DNA of 64,000 nt from Desulfobacter hydrogenophilus (GCF_004319545.1 NZ_CP036313.1:310001-374000); one strand, 5' to 3'. Positions 35,779-44,549 are shown, counted from the stretch's first letter. Program-made: numbers and translations. The notes: a model not told the origin generated them from the letters alone.

Positions 35779-36630
35779 TTAATCTTCCGCGTTCTTAATA
35801 AAATCATTCACCATCATGTCACCCAGTTCCTTGGACCGGTTCGTAGCGGATTCAACGGCATTGATGAGGGTAGTACGAAGGCCGCCCTGTTCAAGGGTGT
35901 GGATGCCGGCAATGGCCGTGCCCCCTGGAGAGGCCACCCTGTCTTTGAGCTGCCCCGGGTGTTCCCGGCTTTCAAGAAGCATGCGTGCCGCACCCAACAC
36001 GGTCTGGGAGGATAAAAACAAGGAATCTTTCCTGGACAACCCCATTTTGACTCCGGCATCAGCCATGGCATCCACAATGGTGAAAATATAGGCCGGGCCT
36101 GATCCGCTTAATCCGGTGAACGCATCCATGAGTACGTTTTCCTGGATAAATACGGTTTTCCCCACGGAATCAAAAACCGCCCGGGCAAGTTCCACATCAC
36201 CGTCCTGGACAAACTGCCCCGAACATACCGCTGTGGCGCTCTCTTTGACAAATGCGCAGATATTGGGCATGGCCCTGATCAGACGCAGCTCCTTTTTAAG
36301 ACCTGCGGCAATGGCGGCCAAAGGCACACCTGCAGCAATGGAGATCACAAGCTTGGATTTGTCCAGGGCCGGCGCCGTCTCCTTGAGCACGGAACCCAGA
36401 ATCTGGGGTTTGGTGGCATAGATAATGATTTCTGATTTTTCACAGACTTCAATATTGTCGGATGTGGTTAACACCCCGTATTTTTCATGAATTGCGTTGA
36501 GTGTCTCGGGAAAAATATCCGAGCAGATGATATTTTCGGGTTTGGCTGCCTTAGACATCACAAGCCCGCTGACCAGAGCCTCCCCCATGTTTCCGCTTCC
36601 AATGAAGCCAATTTTTTTATCTTGAAGCAT
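35779..36630 (-). CDS. proC: Pyrroline-5-carboxylate reductase
   Basis: This 283-residue enzyme reduces 1-pyrroline-5-carboxylate to proline with NAD(P)H, the final step of proline synthesis. It has an N-terminal Rossmann motif (IGFIGSGNMGEALVSGL) and the ProC signature near the C-terminus (SPGGTAIAGIHTLEQGGLR), plus LSGSGPAYIF. The length is normal. It is monocistronic; proA and proB are not nearby. Confidence 0.95.
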   Translation of the reverse strand: MLQDKKIGFIGSGNMGEALVSGLVMSKAAKPENIICSDIFPETLNAIHEKYGVLTTSDNIEVCEKSEIIIYATKPQILGSVLKETAPALDKSKLVISIAAGVPLAAIAAGLKKELRLIRAMPNICAFVKESATAVCSGQFVQDGDVELARAVFDSVGKTVFIQENVLMDAFTGLSGSGPAYIFTIVDAMADAGVKMGLSRKDSLFLSSQTVLGAARMLLESREHPGQLKDRVASPGGTAIAGIHTLEQGGLRTTLINAVESATNRSKELGDMMVNDFIKNAED

Positions 36631-36817
36631 TCCGTCTCCTTTTTGGGCTGAAGTAATAATAAGGAGCCTATACTATGGCCCAGTCTAAAAGCGTGTCAAG
36701 GCAAATATCATCCCTGCATGACACAACCCCATACAACTTGCCTGCAGTTTGATGCCAATTTCATTATTAAAACCATTTTCTTCTTTATTGATCAAGTCTT
36801 CAAGTTGAAATCATCTC

Positions 36818-36922
36818 TTAGGACTGAGGATTTAATAACATCCGAAAGGGTTTTGGTTTAATACCTGTAATTAAGCAAGTCAGAATCTCAATTTAGGAAC
36901 TAATTAAATCCGCAGTCTTTAG
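36818..36922. mobile_element. Short MITE-like element, degenerate
   Basis: The left end (36818, TTAGGACTGAGGATTTAATA) and the right end (36898-36922, reverse complement begins CTAAAGACTGCGGATTTAAT) are imperfect terminal inverted repeats. They resemble the ends of the element at 44383-44549. The right end is where the DUF21-like gene loses homology, so insertion there probably truncated it. Confidence 0.5.
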
Positions 36923-37087
36923 CCTCAGCAGTTTTTCCGAATTTTTATTTCCGCCGGCAGCTTCCACTTCCAGCCGGAGCCTTCCGATGCTGAAAAGGGC
37001 AAGATTCATTCCGGAAAATATGGCTGATTGACTGATACAAAAAAAAATACCAAGCCATGTCATCAAGGTTACAAACGAATTTTCCAT
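36893..37087 (-). pseudogene. Truncated DUF21/CNNM-type membrane protein fragment
   Basis: About 57 residues remain from the N-terminus of a CNNM/CorC-type protein: a membrane helix (LMTWLGIFFCISQSAIFSGM) followed by NLALFSIGRLRLEVEAA, a typical DUF21 start. Intact members have over 400 residues with further helices and CBS domains. The frame ends at ADLISS inside the terminal repeat of the MITE-like element. It is a decayed copy with no apparent function. Confidence 0.65.
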
Positions 37088-37330
37088 AATATTTCTCCCG
37101 GTCTTTTGTGTTCAGAGTTATAGGATCTCAACCAGATATTTAAAAAGCAATGTCTGCGATTGGTCGGAATTGATGATCTCAGGAATAAGCGGATTGATGC
37201 GCTCGCTGTATGGACTTCCACTTGAAAGGCCGATAATGACTTTGAGAAAATCAAAATTCAATTGTATTTTTATATGAAAGTCTGTGTAACTTCCATAGAT
37301 CTTTCAACTTTTGTTGTGGGTTGAGCCTAG

Positions 37331-37682
37331 GTGTTGATAGACCGGAAGGCACTGGACAATATTCGCTCATTACAAAGCCAAGGGGATGCGGACATATTGA
37401 GCCGGATTATTAACTTGTTTCTTGAAGAGACTCAGAATCAATTGGAGAACCTACAGCAAGCCATTCGCGACAAAAATGCCGATACTGTCTATTCCATCGC
37501 CCATAGTCTGAAATCAAGCAGTGCGAACCCTGGGTGCTATGAAATTATCAGCCTTGCTCAAAGATCTGGAGGAAAGAGGAAGGAAAAACGTATTGACGGA
37601 TACGCCCAGTTTGTTTCTACAGATAGAAAACGAATTTAAGAGAGCAGAACAATTGCTGCAAGCTGAAATAAATGGTTCATAA
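37331..37682 (+). pseudogene. Frameshifted Hpt (histidine phosphotransfer) domain
   Basis: The first frame encodes a normal Hpt helix bundle up to the phospho-acceptor motif IAHSLKSSSAN. It then runs out of homology near 37529, where CCC appears to contain one extra base. The next frame continues the fold as LGAMKLSALLKDLEERGR and ends NEFKRAEQLLQAEI at 37682. Together they would form a complete Hpt domain of about 116 residues. It may be the leftover C-terminus of a larger hybrid kinase, since nothing upstream encodes the rest. A GTG start is possible but has no good ribosome site. Confidence 0.65.
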
Positions 37683-37796
37683 GCCTTTGGCAATTTATGT
37701 CTCAAACTCCATTATCTATTGATTTAATATCACAATCTATCATTTTCAATGTCCCTCACGGCATCAATTGGCCCCTATTTTGCTTAATGTCTTCAC

Positions 37797-38606
37797 ATGA
37801 AAATTGGCGTACGGAAACTAAGATCAAAACTGGACCAACTTTATTCGACATACAATCAAAAACAGTATGTTGATCCTGATCCATTGCTGTTTCTCTATAA
37901 CTATCCGGATGTCCGGAACAGGGAGATCGCAGGGATTATTGCCTCAAGCCTGGCATATGGCCGGGTGCCCATGATCATGCAGGCTGTGTCGGTCGTGCTT
38001 GATAAGATGGGGCCTGATCTTCGCGGATTTATAATGAATGCCGATCCGGAAAACATCGCCGGCATGTTCCAAAACTTTAAATACAGGTTCGCCACAGGGA
38101 ACCACTTAAGCGCCATGATCATGGGGCTTAAGGCGGTTATTGACGATTACGGATCCCTGGGGGCCTGTTTTATTGCAAATCAGGCGGATGAGACAGATCT
38201 GTCTGAGGGACTTGCCCGGATCAGAACACAAGTTCTACGAGCAGGGGGTGCCGGGCATCTTCTATCTGATCCCGGGAAAACGTCTGCCTGCAAGCGCAGT
38301 CACCTGTTTTTAAGATGGATGGTGCGCAAAGATCAGGTGGATCCAGGAGGCTGGCCCAATGTGCCGACAGCAGCGCTGACCTGTCCTGTGGATGCGCACA
38401 TGTTTAAAATCGGCCATATGCTTGGATTTACAAAACGCCGCAGTGCCGACGGCGTCTGTGCCGCCCAGATTACCCAAGGCTTCAGGCGAATATGCCCTGA
38501 TGATCCGGTGAAATATGATTTCTGTTTGACCCGTTTCGGAATCCGTGACGGACTTGATATGGCTCAACTGAAACGATTTTTAAAGGACGATGATTATCAT
38601 GTATAA
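37797..38606 (+). CDS. TIGR02757/DUF2400-type conserved protein
   Basis: This 269-residue protein matches the layout of the TIGR02757 family: LYNYPDVRNREIAGIIASSL at the N-terminus, FKYRFATGNHLSAMI in the middle and RWMVRKDQVDPGGW followed by PVDAHMFKIGHMLGFTKRR at the C-terminus. The family is helical and its function is unknown. It overlaps the start of sfsA, so the two are co-transcribed. Confidence 0.8.
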   Translation: MKIGVRKLRSKLDQLYSTYNQKQYVDPDPLLFLYNYPDVRNREIAGIIASSLAYGRVPMIMQAVSVVLDKMGPDLRGFIMNADPENIAGMFQNFKYRFATGNHLSAMIMGLKAVIDDYGSLGACFIANQADETDLSEGLARIRTQVLRAGGAGHLLSDPGKTSACKRSHLFLRWMVRKDQVDPGGWPNVPTAALTCPVDAHMFKIGHMLGFTKRRSADGVCAAQITQGFRRICPDDPVKYDFCLTRFGIRDGLDMAQLKRFLKDDDYHV

Positions 38607-39324
38607 AGGATATGAGCTGCCGCCTTTAATCAAGGGAAAGCTTTTGAAACGATATAAACGCTTTCTGGCCGATATTGAACTGGAAAACGGTGAGATGGTC
38701 ACGGCCCACTGCCCCAACTCGGGATCTATGAAAGGCTGTGCCCGGCCGGGTAGCGAGGCGTGGATATCACAAAGCACCAATCCGAAACGAAAGCTTAAAT
38801 ACACCTGGGAACTTACCCGGGTTGACGGCACGTTCATCGGTATTAATACGCTGGTACCCAACCGGCTTGTCAAGGCATCTGTGGAAAACAATCTGGTACC
38901 GGAGCTTTCCGGTTACAGCCGGGTGACCTCGGAAGTAAAAACATCCGAGCACACCCGTCTGGACCTGATGCTGGAAGATGACAATAAAAAGCCGTGTTTT
39001 GTGGAGATCAAAAACTGCACCCTGGTGGAAAACGGGTTGGCCAGGTTCCCTGATGCTGTTACCAAGCGGGGGCAAAAGCATATCCAGGAACTAGTAGGCC
39101 TTGCCGCCGGCGGACACAGGGCGGTTTTGTTTTTCCTTGTCCAGCGTACAGATGCCGATACCTTTACCCCGGCTGCTGATATTGATCCTGAATATGCAGA
39201 GAAATTGATGCAGGCCAGATTAAAGGGTGTTGAAATTATTGTACGGGATGTTGTTTTTAATCTGGATGTAGATCCGGCACTGATTCGCCTGGATCGTTCT
39301 TTAAATTTTTTCGAACCTGATTGA
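38599..39324 (+). CDS. sfsA: SfsA, sugar fermentation stimulation protein homologue
   Basis: This protein of about 241 residues has SfsA hallmarks: MVTAHCPNSGSMKGC, RVDGTFIGINTLVPNRLV and a nuclease-like core with DLML and CFVEIKNCTL. The family is nucleic-acid binding with a restriction-nuclease-like fold; its cellular role is not settled. I start at 38599 because homologues begin near YKGYELPPL; ATG 38590 is an alternative. It overlaps the upstream TIGR02757 gene by eight bases. Confidence 0.88.
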   Translation: MYKGYELPPLIKGKLLKRYKRFLADIELENGEMVTAHCPNSGSMKGCARPGSEAWISQSTNPKRKLKYTWELTRVDGTFIGINTLVPNRLVKASVENNLVPELSGYSRVTSEVKTSEHTRLDLMLEDDNKKPCFVEIKNCTLVENGLARFPDAVTKRGQKHIQELVGLAAGGHRAVLFFLVQRTDADTFTPAADIDPEYAEKLMQARLKGVEIIVRDVVFNLDVDPALIRLDRSLNFFEPD

Positions 39325-39348
39325 CAAACTACCACTATGTAGTATCTT
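39321..39348 (+). promoter_or_regulatory. Promoter and possible operator for nifU-nifS
   Basis: TTGACA at 39321 and TATCTT at 39343 are separated by 16 bases. Between them lies an inverted repeat, ACTAC-N6-GTAGT, positioned where a repressor would block RNA polymerase. An Rrf2/IscR-like regulator is a candidate; none is encoded in the window. Confidence 0.45.
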
Positions 39349-39357
39349 TCAGAAAAG

Positions 39358-39385
39358 ACATTCATCCTGTTAAAGGGATGAATGT
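39358..39385 (+). other. Leader hairpin upstream of nifU-like gene
   Basis: ACATTCATCC at 39358-39367 pairs with GGATGAATGT at 39376-39385 across eight bases. It lies between the promoter and the ribosome site and may affect leader stability; there is no T-tract. Confidence 0.4.
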
Positions 39386-39408
39386 TATGGGATAAAAGGA
39401 GAGCAGAT

Positions 39409-39993
39409 ATGTGGAATTATTCAGAAAAGGTTATGGAACATTTCTTGAAGCCAAAGAATGTGGGAGAGCTTGAAGGGGCCAACGCTATTGGAGAAACAGG
39501 ATCTTTGAACTGCGGCGACGCACTTAAGCTGTATTTGAAGGTGAACGAGAATGAAAGAATAATAGATGCCTCCTTTATGACGTTTGGCTGCGCGTCTGCT
39601 GTGGCCTCCTCCTCGGCGTTAACTGAAATCATCAAGGGTATGACCCTAGATGATGCAGCCAAAGTAACCAATGACGACATTGCCGATTACCTGGGTGGGC
39701 TACCCAAAGAAAAAATGCACTGTTCGGTCATGGGCCAGGCGGCCCTTAAAAAAGCCATTGCCGATTTCCGCGGGATTCAAATACTTGAAAAGCCCGGAGA
39801 GATGATATGCGAATGCTTTGATGTCACAGATCTTGAAATTATTGATGCCGTTAAAAACAATGGCCTTGAGAACACCGAGGATGTGACCAATTATCTTAAA
39901 GCCGGCGGTGGTTGCGGCAAATGCCTGGACAGAATCGAAGAAGTTGTCCACAAGACCATGGCAACCATGGAAGCACATTCGGAAGCAGAGTGA
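39409..39993 (+). CDS. nifU: NifU-like Fe-S scaffold with BFD-type [2Fe-2S] domain
   Basis: This 194-residue protein has an IscU-like scaffold domain ([36 protein letters not shown]) followed by a BFD-like [2Fe-2S] domain ([21 protein letters not shown]). It lacks the third NifU C-terminal domain. It assembles Fe-S clusters from sulfur supplied by the cysteine desulfurase encoded 17 bases downstream. I start at 39409 ([12 protein letters not shown]) because AAAGGAG lies before it and the upstream nine codons are not conserved. This two-gene set is the usual general Fe-S system of sulfate reducers. Confidence 0.9.
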   Translation: MWNYSEKVMEHFLKPKNVGELEGANAIGETGSLNCGDALKLYLKVNENERIIDASFMTFGCASAVASSSALTEIIKGMTLDDAAKVTNDDIADYLGGLPKEKMHCSVMGQAALKKAIADFRGIQILEKPGEMICECFDVTDLEIIDAVKNNGLENTEDVTNYLKAGGGCGKCLDRIEEVVHKTMATMEAHSEAE

Positions 39994-40010
39994 TTAAAAA
40001 AAGGATTGAT

Positions 40011-41177
40011 ATGATTTACATTGATAATAACGCCACCACCCGGGTAGCTGACGAAGTGATCCAAGAAATGCTGCCGTATTTAGAACAATTTTACGGTAAC
40101 CCGTCTTCAATGTATGGTTTTGCGGATACCGTAAATAAAAAAGTTCAGCAGGCTAGGGCACAGGTGGCAGAGTTTATCAATGCAGACCCTGGGGAAATTA
40201 TTTTCACCTCCTGCGGGACTGAAAGCGATAATGCAGCCATTAACGCGGCCATCAACGCATTTCCGCAGAAAAAACATATTATCGCCACAGAAGTTGAACA
40301 TCCGGCCATCAGAAGTCTTTGTTTTCACCTGCAGGACAAAAAAGGGTACAAGGTGACCTTTGTGCCGGTGGACAAAAAGGGCCGTCTTGACTTTGACACC
40401 CTTTACAAGGCCATGTCCGATGATACCGCCATTGTTTCTGTCATGTGGGCCAATAACGAAACCGGAGTGATCTTTCCCATTGCCGAAATTGCAGAAAAGG
40501 TTAAGGAAAAAGGGATCTGGTTTCATACCGATGCGGTTCAGGGTGCGGGAAAAATTCCCATTGACGTTAAGGCTGCGGGGGTGGACATGCTTTCCCTGTC
40601 AGGACATAAAATCCATGCACCCAAGGGTATTGGCGTGCTGTATGTCAGAAAGGGAATTAAGTTTTCGCCTTTTCTCATTGGCGGTCACCAGGAAAAAGGC
40701 CGCAGGGGCGGTACGGAAAACACAGCCTCTATCATCGCTTTGGGCAAGGCCTGTGAACTCGCAAAAGCCAATATTCCCCTGATGAATACACAGGTTCGAG
40801 AAATCCGGGATTATCTTGAGACCCGGCTTTTAGATGAAATCCCAGCGACGTCTGTGAACGGGGACAGGGGAAACCGCCTGCCCAATACCCTGTCCATCGG
40901 CTTTGATGCCGTTGAAGGCGAATCCATCCTCATGCTGATGAACCAGGCCGGCATATGCGCATCTTCCGGTTCTGCCTGCACCTCGGGCTCCCTGGATCCA
41001 TCCCATGTGCTCATGGCCATGCAAGTGCCCTTTAAATCCGCCCACGGCACTATTCGGTTTTCATTGTCCCACTATAATACCAAAGCGGAAATGGACACCA
41101 TTGTAGAGACCCTGATACCGGCCATCGACAGACTGCGGCAGATGTCGCCATTCTGGAAGGATGGTAAAGTCGTGTAA
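40011..41177 (+). CDS. nifS: Cysteine desulfurase, NifS/IscS type
   Basis: This 388-residue pyridoxal-phosphate enzyme removes sulfur from cysteine for Fe-S cluster assembly. It has the N-terminal MIYIDNNATTRV, the PLP Lys in LSLSGHKIHAPKG and the active-site Cys loop SSGSACTSGSLDPSHVL. I choose ATG 40011, which gives the family N-terminus and has AAAGGA upstream; a longer frame starting at 39912 reads through the nifU 3' end. It forms an operon with the nifU-like gene. Confidence 0.94.
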   Translation: MIYIDNNATTRVADEVIQEMLPYLEQFYGNPSSMYGFADTVNKKVQQARAQVAEFINADPGEIIFTSCGTESDNAAINAAINAFPQKKHIIATEVEHPAIRSLCFHLQDKKGYKVTFVPVDKKGRLDFDTLYKAMSDDTAIVSVMWANNETGVIFPIAEIAEKVKEKGIWFHTDAVQGAGKIPIDVKAAGVDMLSLSGHKIHAPKGIGVLYVRKGIKFSPFLIGGHQEKGRRGGTENTASIIALGKACELAKANIPLMNTQVREIRDYLETRLLDEIPATSVNGDRGNRLPNTLSIGFDAVEGESILMLMNQAGICASSGSACTSGSLDPSHVLMAMQVPFKSAHGTIRFSLSHYNTKAEMDTIVETLIPAIDRLRQMSPFWKDGKVV

Positions 41178-41284
41178 TTAATGGTTCTTTGCGTTAGTTG
41201 CCGTATCCCATTATTTCATTCTATTTTCCTGAAAAACGGTGAAAAACCAGGTCAGCCCAGGGCTGTTATTTAGCAAGATTAAAC

Positions 41285-41368
41285 GACCACCGTCTTGAAG
41301 ACGGTAGGTTTAAAGCACGGCGGTCTAAACCACCGTCTGAAAGTGAAACCCCTAAAAGACGGTGGTTT
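41285..41368. repeat. Cluster of hairpin repeats with ACCACCGTCTT arms
   Basis: A short hairpin (CCGTCTT with AAGACGG, 41290-41304) is followed by a perfect 12-bp stem (AAACCACCGTCT at 41327-41338, complement at 41357-41368). The shared arm sequence appears three times in both orientations. The gap from 41178 to 41456 after nifS holds no gene; these elements may stabilise or end the nifUS transcript. Confidence 0.65.
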
Positions 41369-41456
41369 TGATCACAGGCTTTACAAGGGCTAAAGCCGTC
41401 CCAATAATAAATTAAAACTGTTGAATCAGCCTTAGGACCGCTTTATATAAGAACGC

Positions 41457-41795
41457 TTATGCCGTGGTTTTAATTTTGGCAAATACCTCAGGAGTAGGTT
41501 TAGGGAGGCCAGCTATCTTCCAAGCTTTAACCGGATCTGGAAACTGTTCATAGTTACAGTTTTTTGCTTGGCCCACATTTTTACACACCGCCCTGAGGAT
41601 GGGAAATGCCTCAAATTTTTCATAATAGTCGCGCATAAATTTTAAAATTTCCATGCGCTCCATGCTCAGTGGACATTCATCATGAATCCCTTCTTTATCC
41701 GCCAATGCGCAGGCGATTTTCTCTGTCCAGGATTTAAAATCCTTGAGATACCCTTCCTCATCCAGGTGCAGTTCAAGATCTTGTGGGTTTATCAT
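41457..41795 (-). CDS. DsrC/TusE-superfamily protein lacking the C-terminal cysteines
   Basis: This 112-residue protein shows the DsrC/TusE fold signature: LDEEGYLKDFKSWTEKIACA at the N-terminus, HWDV-like region replaced by KEGIHDECPLSMER, and GLPKPT at the C-terminus. DsrC proteins end in a flexible arm with two redox Cys around GLPKPTGC; here the arm reads AWKIAGLPKPTPEV and has neither. It should therefore not carry sulfur like DsrC. Cys-less relatives are thought to be regulatory. Other Cys (C28, C41, C71, C80 approximately) are present. It stands alone. Confidence 0.78.
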   Translation of the reverse strand: MINPQDLELHLDEEGYLKDFKSWTEKIACALADKEGIHDECPLSMERMEILKFMRDYYEKFEAFPILRAVCKNVGQAKNCNYEQFPDPVKAWKIAGLPKPTPEVFAKIKTTA

Positions 41796-41974
41796 GGGCC
41801 ACCTCCTTGAATTGGGTTTATGTAACTGTACAACTTTACTATTTTATTAAAATAAGCACCAAACAGGTTTTGTAAACAGCTCACTTTATCTGAGCCTTCT
41901 CACAAAACAAGAAGAATTTTGAAAAGCAAACGAATACCTGTTAACACTACAGCGACACTTGGACGCCTAATTTT

Positions 41975-42371
41975 TTAGCCATTGCTAAGCTTAAGCAGTT
42001 TTTTTAGCTTTTGTCTGAGTCGAAAAAGAAAGTGCTGCGCCAACATGACATAAAGCATGTGCCGAAGCCTGCATCACAGCCTACCCATCGGGCTGGAAAT
42101 GTTTTAATGACCGATTTCATTAAATCAGATGCGATCTGGTTTTTTGTTGAAAACTCAAGTTTTCCGGAATAAGGTTGCTTTTCCACAGTTTTTCATGATT
42201 TTTGTCAAACCATAATTTAGGCATATATAACCGAGAACCCATTAGCCCATATCCTTTCTCTCCGGCATAGCCTTTGGGCAAACAGCGGTATTCATACCAT
42301 TTTTTCTCGCTGGTTTCAGGGAGAAAGCAGCCGCGCCCTTGCCCGGGTTTCCAGGACAACAACTGTCCCAT
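41975..42371 (-). pseudogene. IS701-like transposase remnant with internal deletion and frameshifts
   Basis: Three pieces in different frames look like parts of one transposase: PKGYAGEKGYGLMGSRLYMP (catalytic core start, 42120-42371), then SDLMKSVIKTFPARWVGCDA (42060-42150), then HMLYVMLAQHFLFRLRQKLK (to the stop at 41975). The order fits IS701-family DDE transposases, but the segment between the second and third pieces is missing. Terminal repeats could not be identified. Not functional. Confidence 0.55.
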
Positions 42372-43014
42372 ATTTCCCGGTAGTCAAGCGGATGCGCACG
42401 ACACCCTCGGCAAGCAGATCGGTGACAAATCCGGTCACATACTCACAGACAACCTGGGATCGAGTATCTGAGGTGTCAGCAGTCAAATAGTCAGGCACGG
42501 TTTCCACAAGTTTCCAATTATCGGAATCGGTCTTGTCCAGGGCAAAGGAGACATACTCTTTTACATCGCCAGCCCCCTCATTGACCAGGCCGTCTGCATC
42601 TGTATCCGCATCCAAAAAGCCGTCACCGCCCACGGTCCGGGCGCTGTCGACCATGTCCAGGGTCCGTTCTGCCACCTTAAGCTGATCGCCTTCTTCGGTA
42701 GGCAGAACAATTTCATCGGTATCCCCAACAAACCGGACCATGCGGGCCATGGCAAAATCAGCGGTCCCGCTGGTCTGGGAATGATCATCGGCATCTCCCA
42801 TGGATTGGACCAGGGTCGCAACGATCTGGGTCAAGCCGGTCATGAGAATCCCCAGGACTATCACCGCAATCATCACTTCCACCAGGGTCATGCCAACAAC
42901 TGAGCCATGGCAAAAGAAAATCCTGCCGGATCGGCCAGGGGGGATAGAATCACCTGGTATACAGGAAAAAATTTTCATTTTGCAAACTATAGTACAACCT
43001 GTTTTGCAGATCAA
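42316..43014 (-). CDS. Type IV prepilin-like (pseudopilin) protein
   Basis: This 232-residue protein has a prepilin signature: a positively charged leader ending in G, then MTLVEVMIAVIVLGILMTGL with Glu at +5, as cut by prepilin peptidase. The remainder resembles minor pilins of the PulJ/PilW type. The leader is unusually long (about 41 residues from 43014); the Met at 42978 gives a shorter one. The 3' end overlaps the transposase remnant, so the last few residues may not be original. No other pilus assembly genes remain nearby except a broken prepilin at 43143, suggesting a decayed pilin cluster. Confidence 0.6.
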   Translation of the reverse strand: MICKTGCTIVCKMKIFSCIPGDSIPPGRSGRIFFCHGSVVGMTLVEVMIAVIVLGILMTGLTQIVATLVQSMGDADDHSQTSGTADFAMARMVRFVGDTDEIVLPTEEGDQLKVAERTLDMVDSARTVGGDGFLDADTDADGLVNEGAGDVKEYVSFALDKTDSDNWKLVETVPDYLTADTSDTRSQVVCEYVTGFVTDLLAEGVVRIRLTTGKYGTVVVLETRARARLLSP

Positions 43015-43142
43015 TATCCAGGATGAATTCGAACCGGGTATCCGGATTCCCCATGGATAGTTCGCTATTTTTCTGATAGCTTTGCAAGTGGATTAAGTCA
43101 ACGGTCTGGCGTACGAGCCAATTAAGTCGATGGGGATGGGGT

Positions 43143-43367
43143 ATGAAAAAACCTTTATCAACGATCAGCAACAGCTACGGGTACCTGATGATGGACCTGA
43201 TGGTGGCCATACTCCTGATGGCCATTGCCATCGCTCCCATGATGAATTCGTTTTTCCCGTCGTTTAATGCCATGTTTGGCAAATATTTCTGGTGTGTTTA
43301 CGCGCTCAGAATATTCAAAAATACATTTTTAGAGGCCAGTAGGCCGTGTTTTAGCTTTCATTCCTAA
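43143..43367 (+). pseudogene. Truncated prepilin-like fragment
   Basis: The first 44 residues look like a second prepilin: a short leader, then GYLMMDLMVAILLMAIAIA with Asp at +5. After NAM (about 43275) homology stops and the frame continues through unrelated sequence to 43367. It is divergent from the prepilin at 42316. The sequence from 43275 to 43530 is not recognised and is probably an insertion. Confidence 0.5.
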
Positions 43368-43544
43368 ACTGATTGATGCGCACCGGCGAAAAATGTCGAT
43401 AGAAGTAGTCCTTCCAATATTGAGGGTTTTGATGATGTCAGAGATGGGGTTTGGGCAGGTCTGATGCCACGTTAAATCCGGGCGGGGTGCACTGTTTCGC
43501 AAATCTGCCGGAACTGACTGCATAATTGAAGGTCAACCGGGATA

Positions 43545-43566
43545 GGGCCCCCTCACCGGGGAGCCC
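43545..43566. repeat. GC-rich hairpin
   Basis: GGGCCCCC pairs with GGGG-A-GCCC across a TCAC loop, 39 bases downstream of the DsrE-like gene stop. There is no T-tract on either side, so it may be a weak or Rho-independent-like barrier, or the end of a lost element. Confidence 0.4.
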
Positions 43567-43604
43567 TGCCAAACCACTCGACATACAGATACGAGTCAAG
43601 TCCC

Positions 43605-43955
43605 TTAGAAATTAAAAACCTTTGCCTCTGCGGCCATATCAATAAGGTGAGGACCGCCGTCCAGCTGCATATTGGTGAAAAAAGCGGATTCATCAAGACC
43701 GCGGTTTTTCGCGCACGGGGTACAGATGCCTGTGGTGACCTCATTTTCCACCAGATAGGGCAGATAATCGGCCGGGCAGTCTCCCGTGTCTGTTTTGATG
43801 CTCAGGTCTCTGTCCTTATTGGCCCACATAACACCGCCATCAATGAAAAACATATCCACATGATGTCCTTTTGAGTGCGCGATTTTGGCAAACTGGAAAC
43901 ATCTTGTGGCAGACTCATTATCATCCTTGCCGAGAACAAACAAAAAATTAGCCAT
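43605..43955 (-). CDS. DsrE/DsrF-like protein
   Basis: This 116-residue protein has the DsrE fold pattern: NFLFVLGKDDNESATRCFQF at the N-terminus, HVDMFFIDGGVMWANK and a Cys-containing loop VTTGICTPCAKNRG. DsrE-family proteins take part in sulfur relay or act as small peroxiredoxin-like modules; this single-gene type is common in Desulfobacteria. It is not beside dsr genes here. It is the only intact gene in the decayed region between 41.8 and 44.5 kb. Confidence 0.78.
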   Translation of the reverse strand: MANFLFVLGKDDNESATRCFQFAKIAHSKGHHVDMFFIDGGVMWANKDRDLSIKTDTGDCPADYLPYLVENEVTTGICTPCAKNRGLDESAFFTNMQLDGGPHLIDMAAEAKVFNF

Positions 43956-43972
43956 TATTTTTTTTCCTGTAT

Positions 43973-44290
43973 CAGTGTGTTGAAATTTTATAAAACCGTC
44001 TGTGTAATCTTACAATGCCCAGCTCGCCGATGCCTGTTTTCACCTGACGATGATGTTCCTTGACTTTTTCCGTGCGCAGTTCAAGGGACAATTCAAAATC
44101 TTTAGCCATGAGCATGGGCGCTTTAATCGCGCTTCGTCCCCCCCCATTGGATTCAACACCATTGGGGTTGGGGCTTTTGCTGATCCGTACGTATATTTTC
44201 CTCCATCATCGGTTGGGCATGTTTTCGGGCAATGGGATGTCGTAATCCTTTCCGGCCTTTATAAACGCCGGGGGCTCTTTTTTGTCAAGA
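43973..44290 (-). pseudogene. Eroded coding remnant, function unknown
   Basis: On the minus strand one frame reads KDYDIPLPENMPN, then a stop. A neighbouring frame continues DGGKYTYGSAKAPTPMVLNP, and the first frame resumes GGGRSAIKAPMLMAKDFEL before ending at about 43973. The composition looks protein-like but is broken by at least one frameshift or stop, and I do not recognise the family. The plus-strand frame at 44050-44310 appears to be its shadow. Confidence 0.3.
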
Positions 44291-44382
44291 TTTTTAAGCG
44301 TTCAGGTTGACATCATAACAGCCTTCATCCTATACAACAGAAAGGTGGTGTTTGGATACGTTTGAACCGGTAGAGCAATAGC

Positions 44383-44549
44383 TTAGGACCGCAGATTAAA
44401 TAACTTGAACGAAATAGCTTGCCTTTTGGCCCATCTACTTCGTTGCATCAAAGGCCCAATAAGCCTGCTATTCAACCTTTAATGCACCTTATAGATGAAC
44501 CAAAATTCGGCGTTATTTCTGCTCAACTTATTTAATCTGTGGTCCTTAA
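44383..44549. mobile_element. MITE-like element with terminal inverted repeats
   Basis: The left end (TTAGGACCGCAGATTAAATA at 44383) and the reverse complement of the right end (TTAAGGACCACAGATTAAAT, ending 44549) match with few changes. The interior forms a long imperfect stem (CATCTA at 44432, TAGATG at 44492; CAAAGG with CCTTTAATG). The roughly 167-base element encodes no protein. A shorter relative lies at 36818-36922. The interior sequence is of a kind I associate with dispersed repeats in Desulfobacteria. Confidence 0.65.

Noticed and set aside
37769..37784. Sigma-54-like sequence TGGCCCCTATTTTGCT
   Set aside because: Spacing is good, but transcription would begin about two bases before the TIGR02757-type start codon, leaving no leader; treated as chance.
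44050..44310. 86-codon plus-strand frame
   Set aside because: The minus strand shows more protein-like eroded sequence here, so this frame is probably its shadow.
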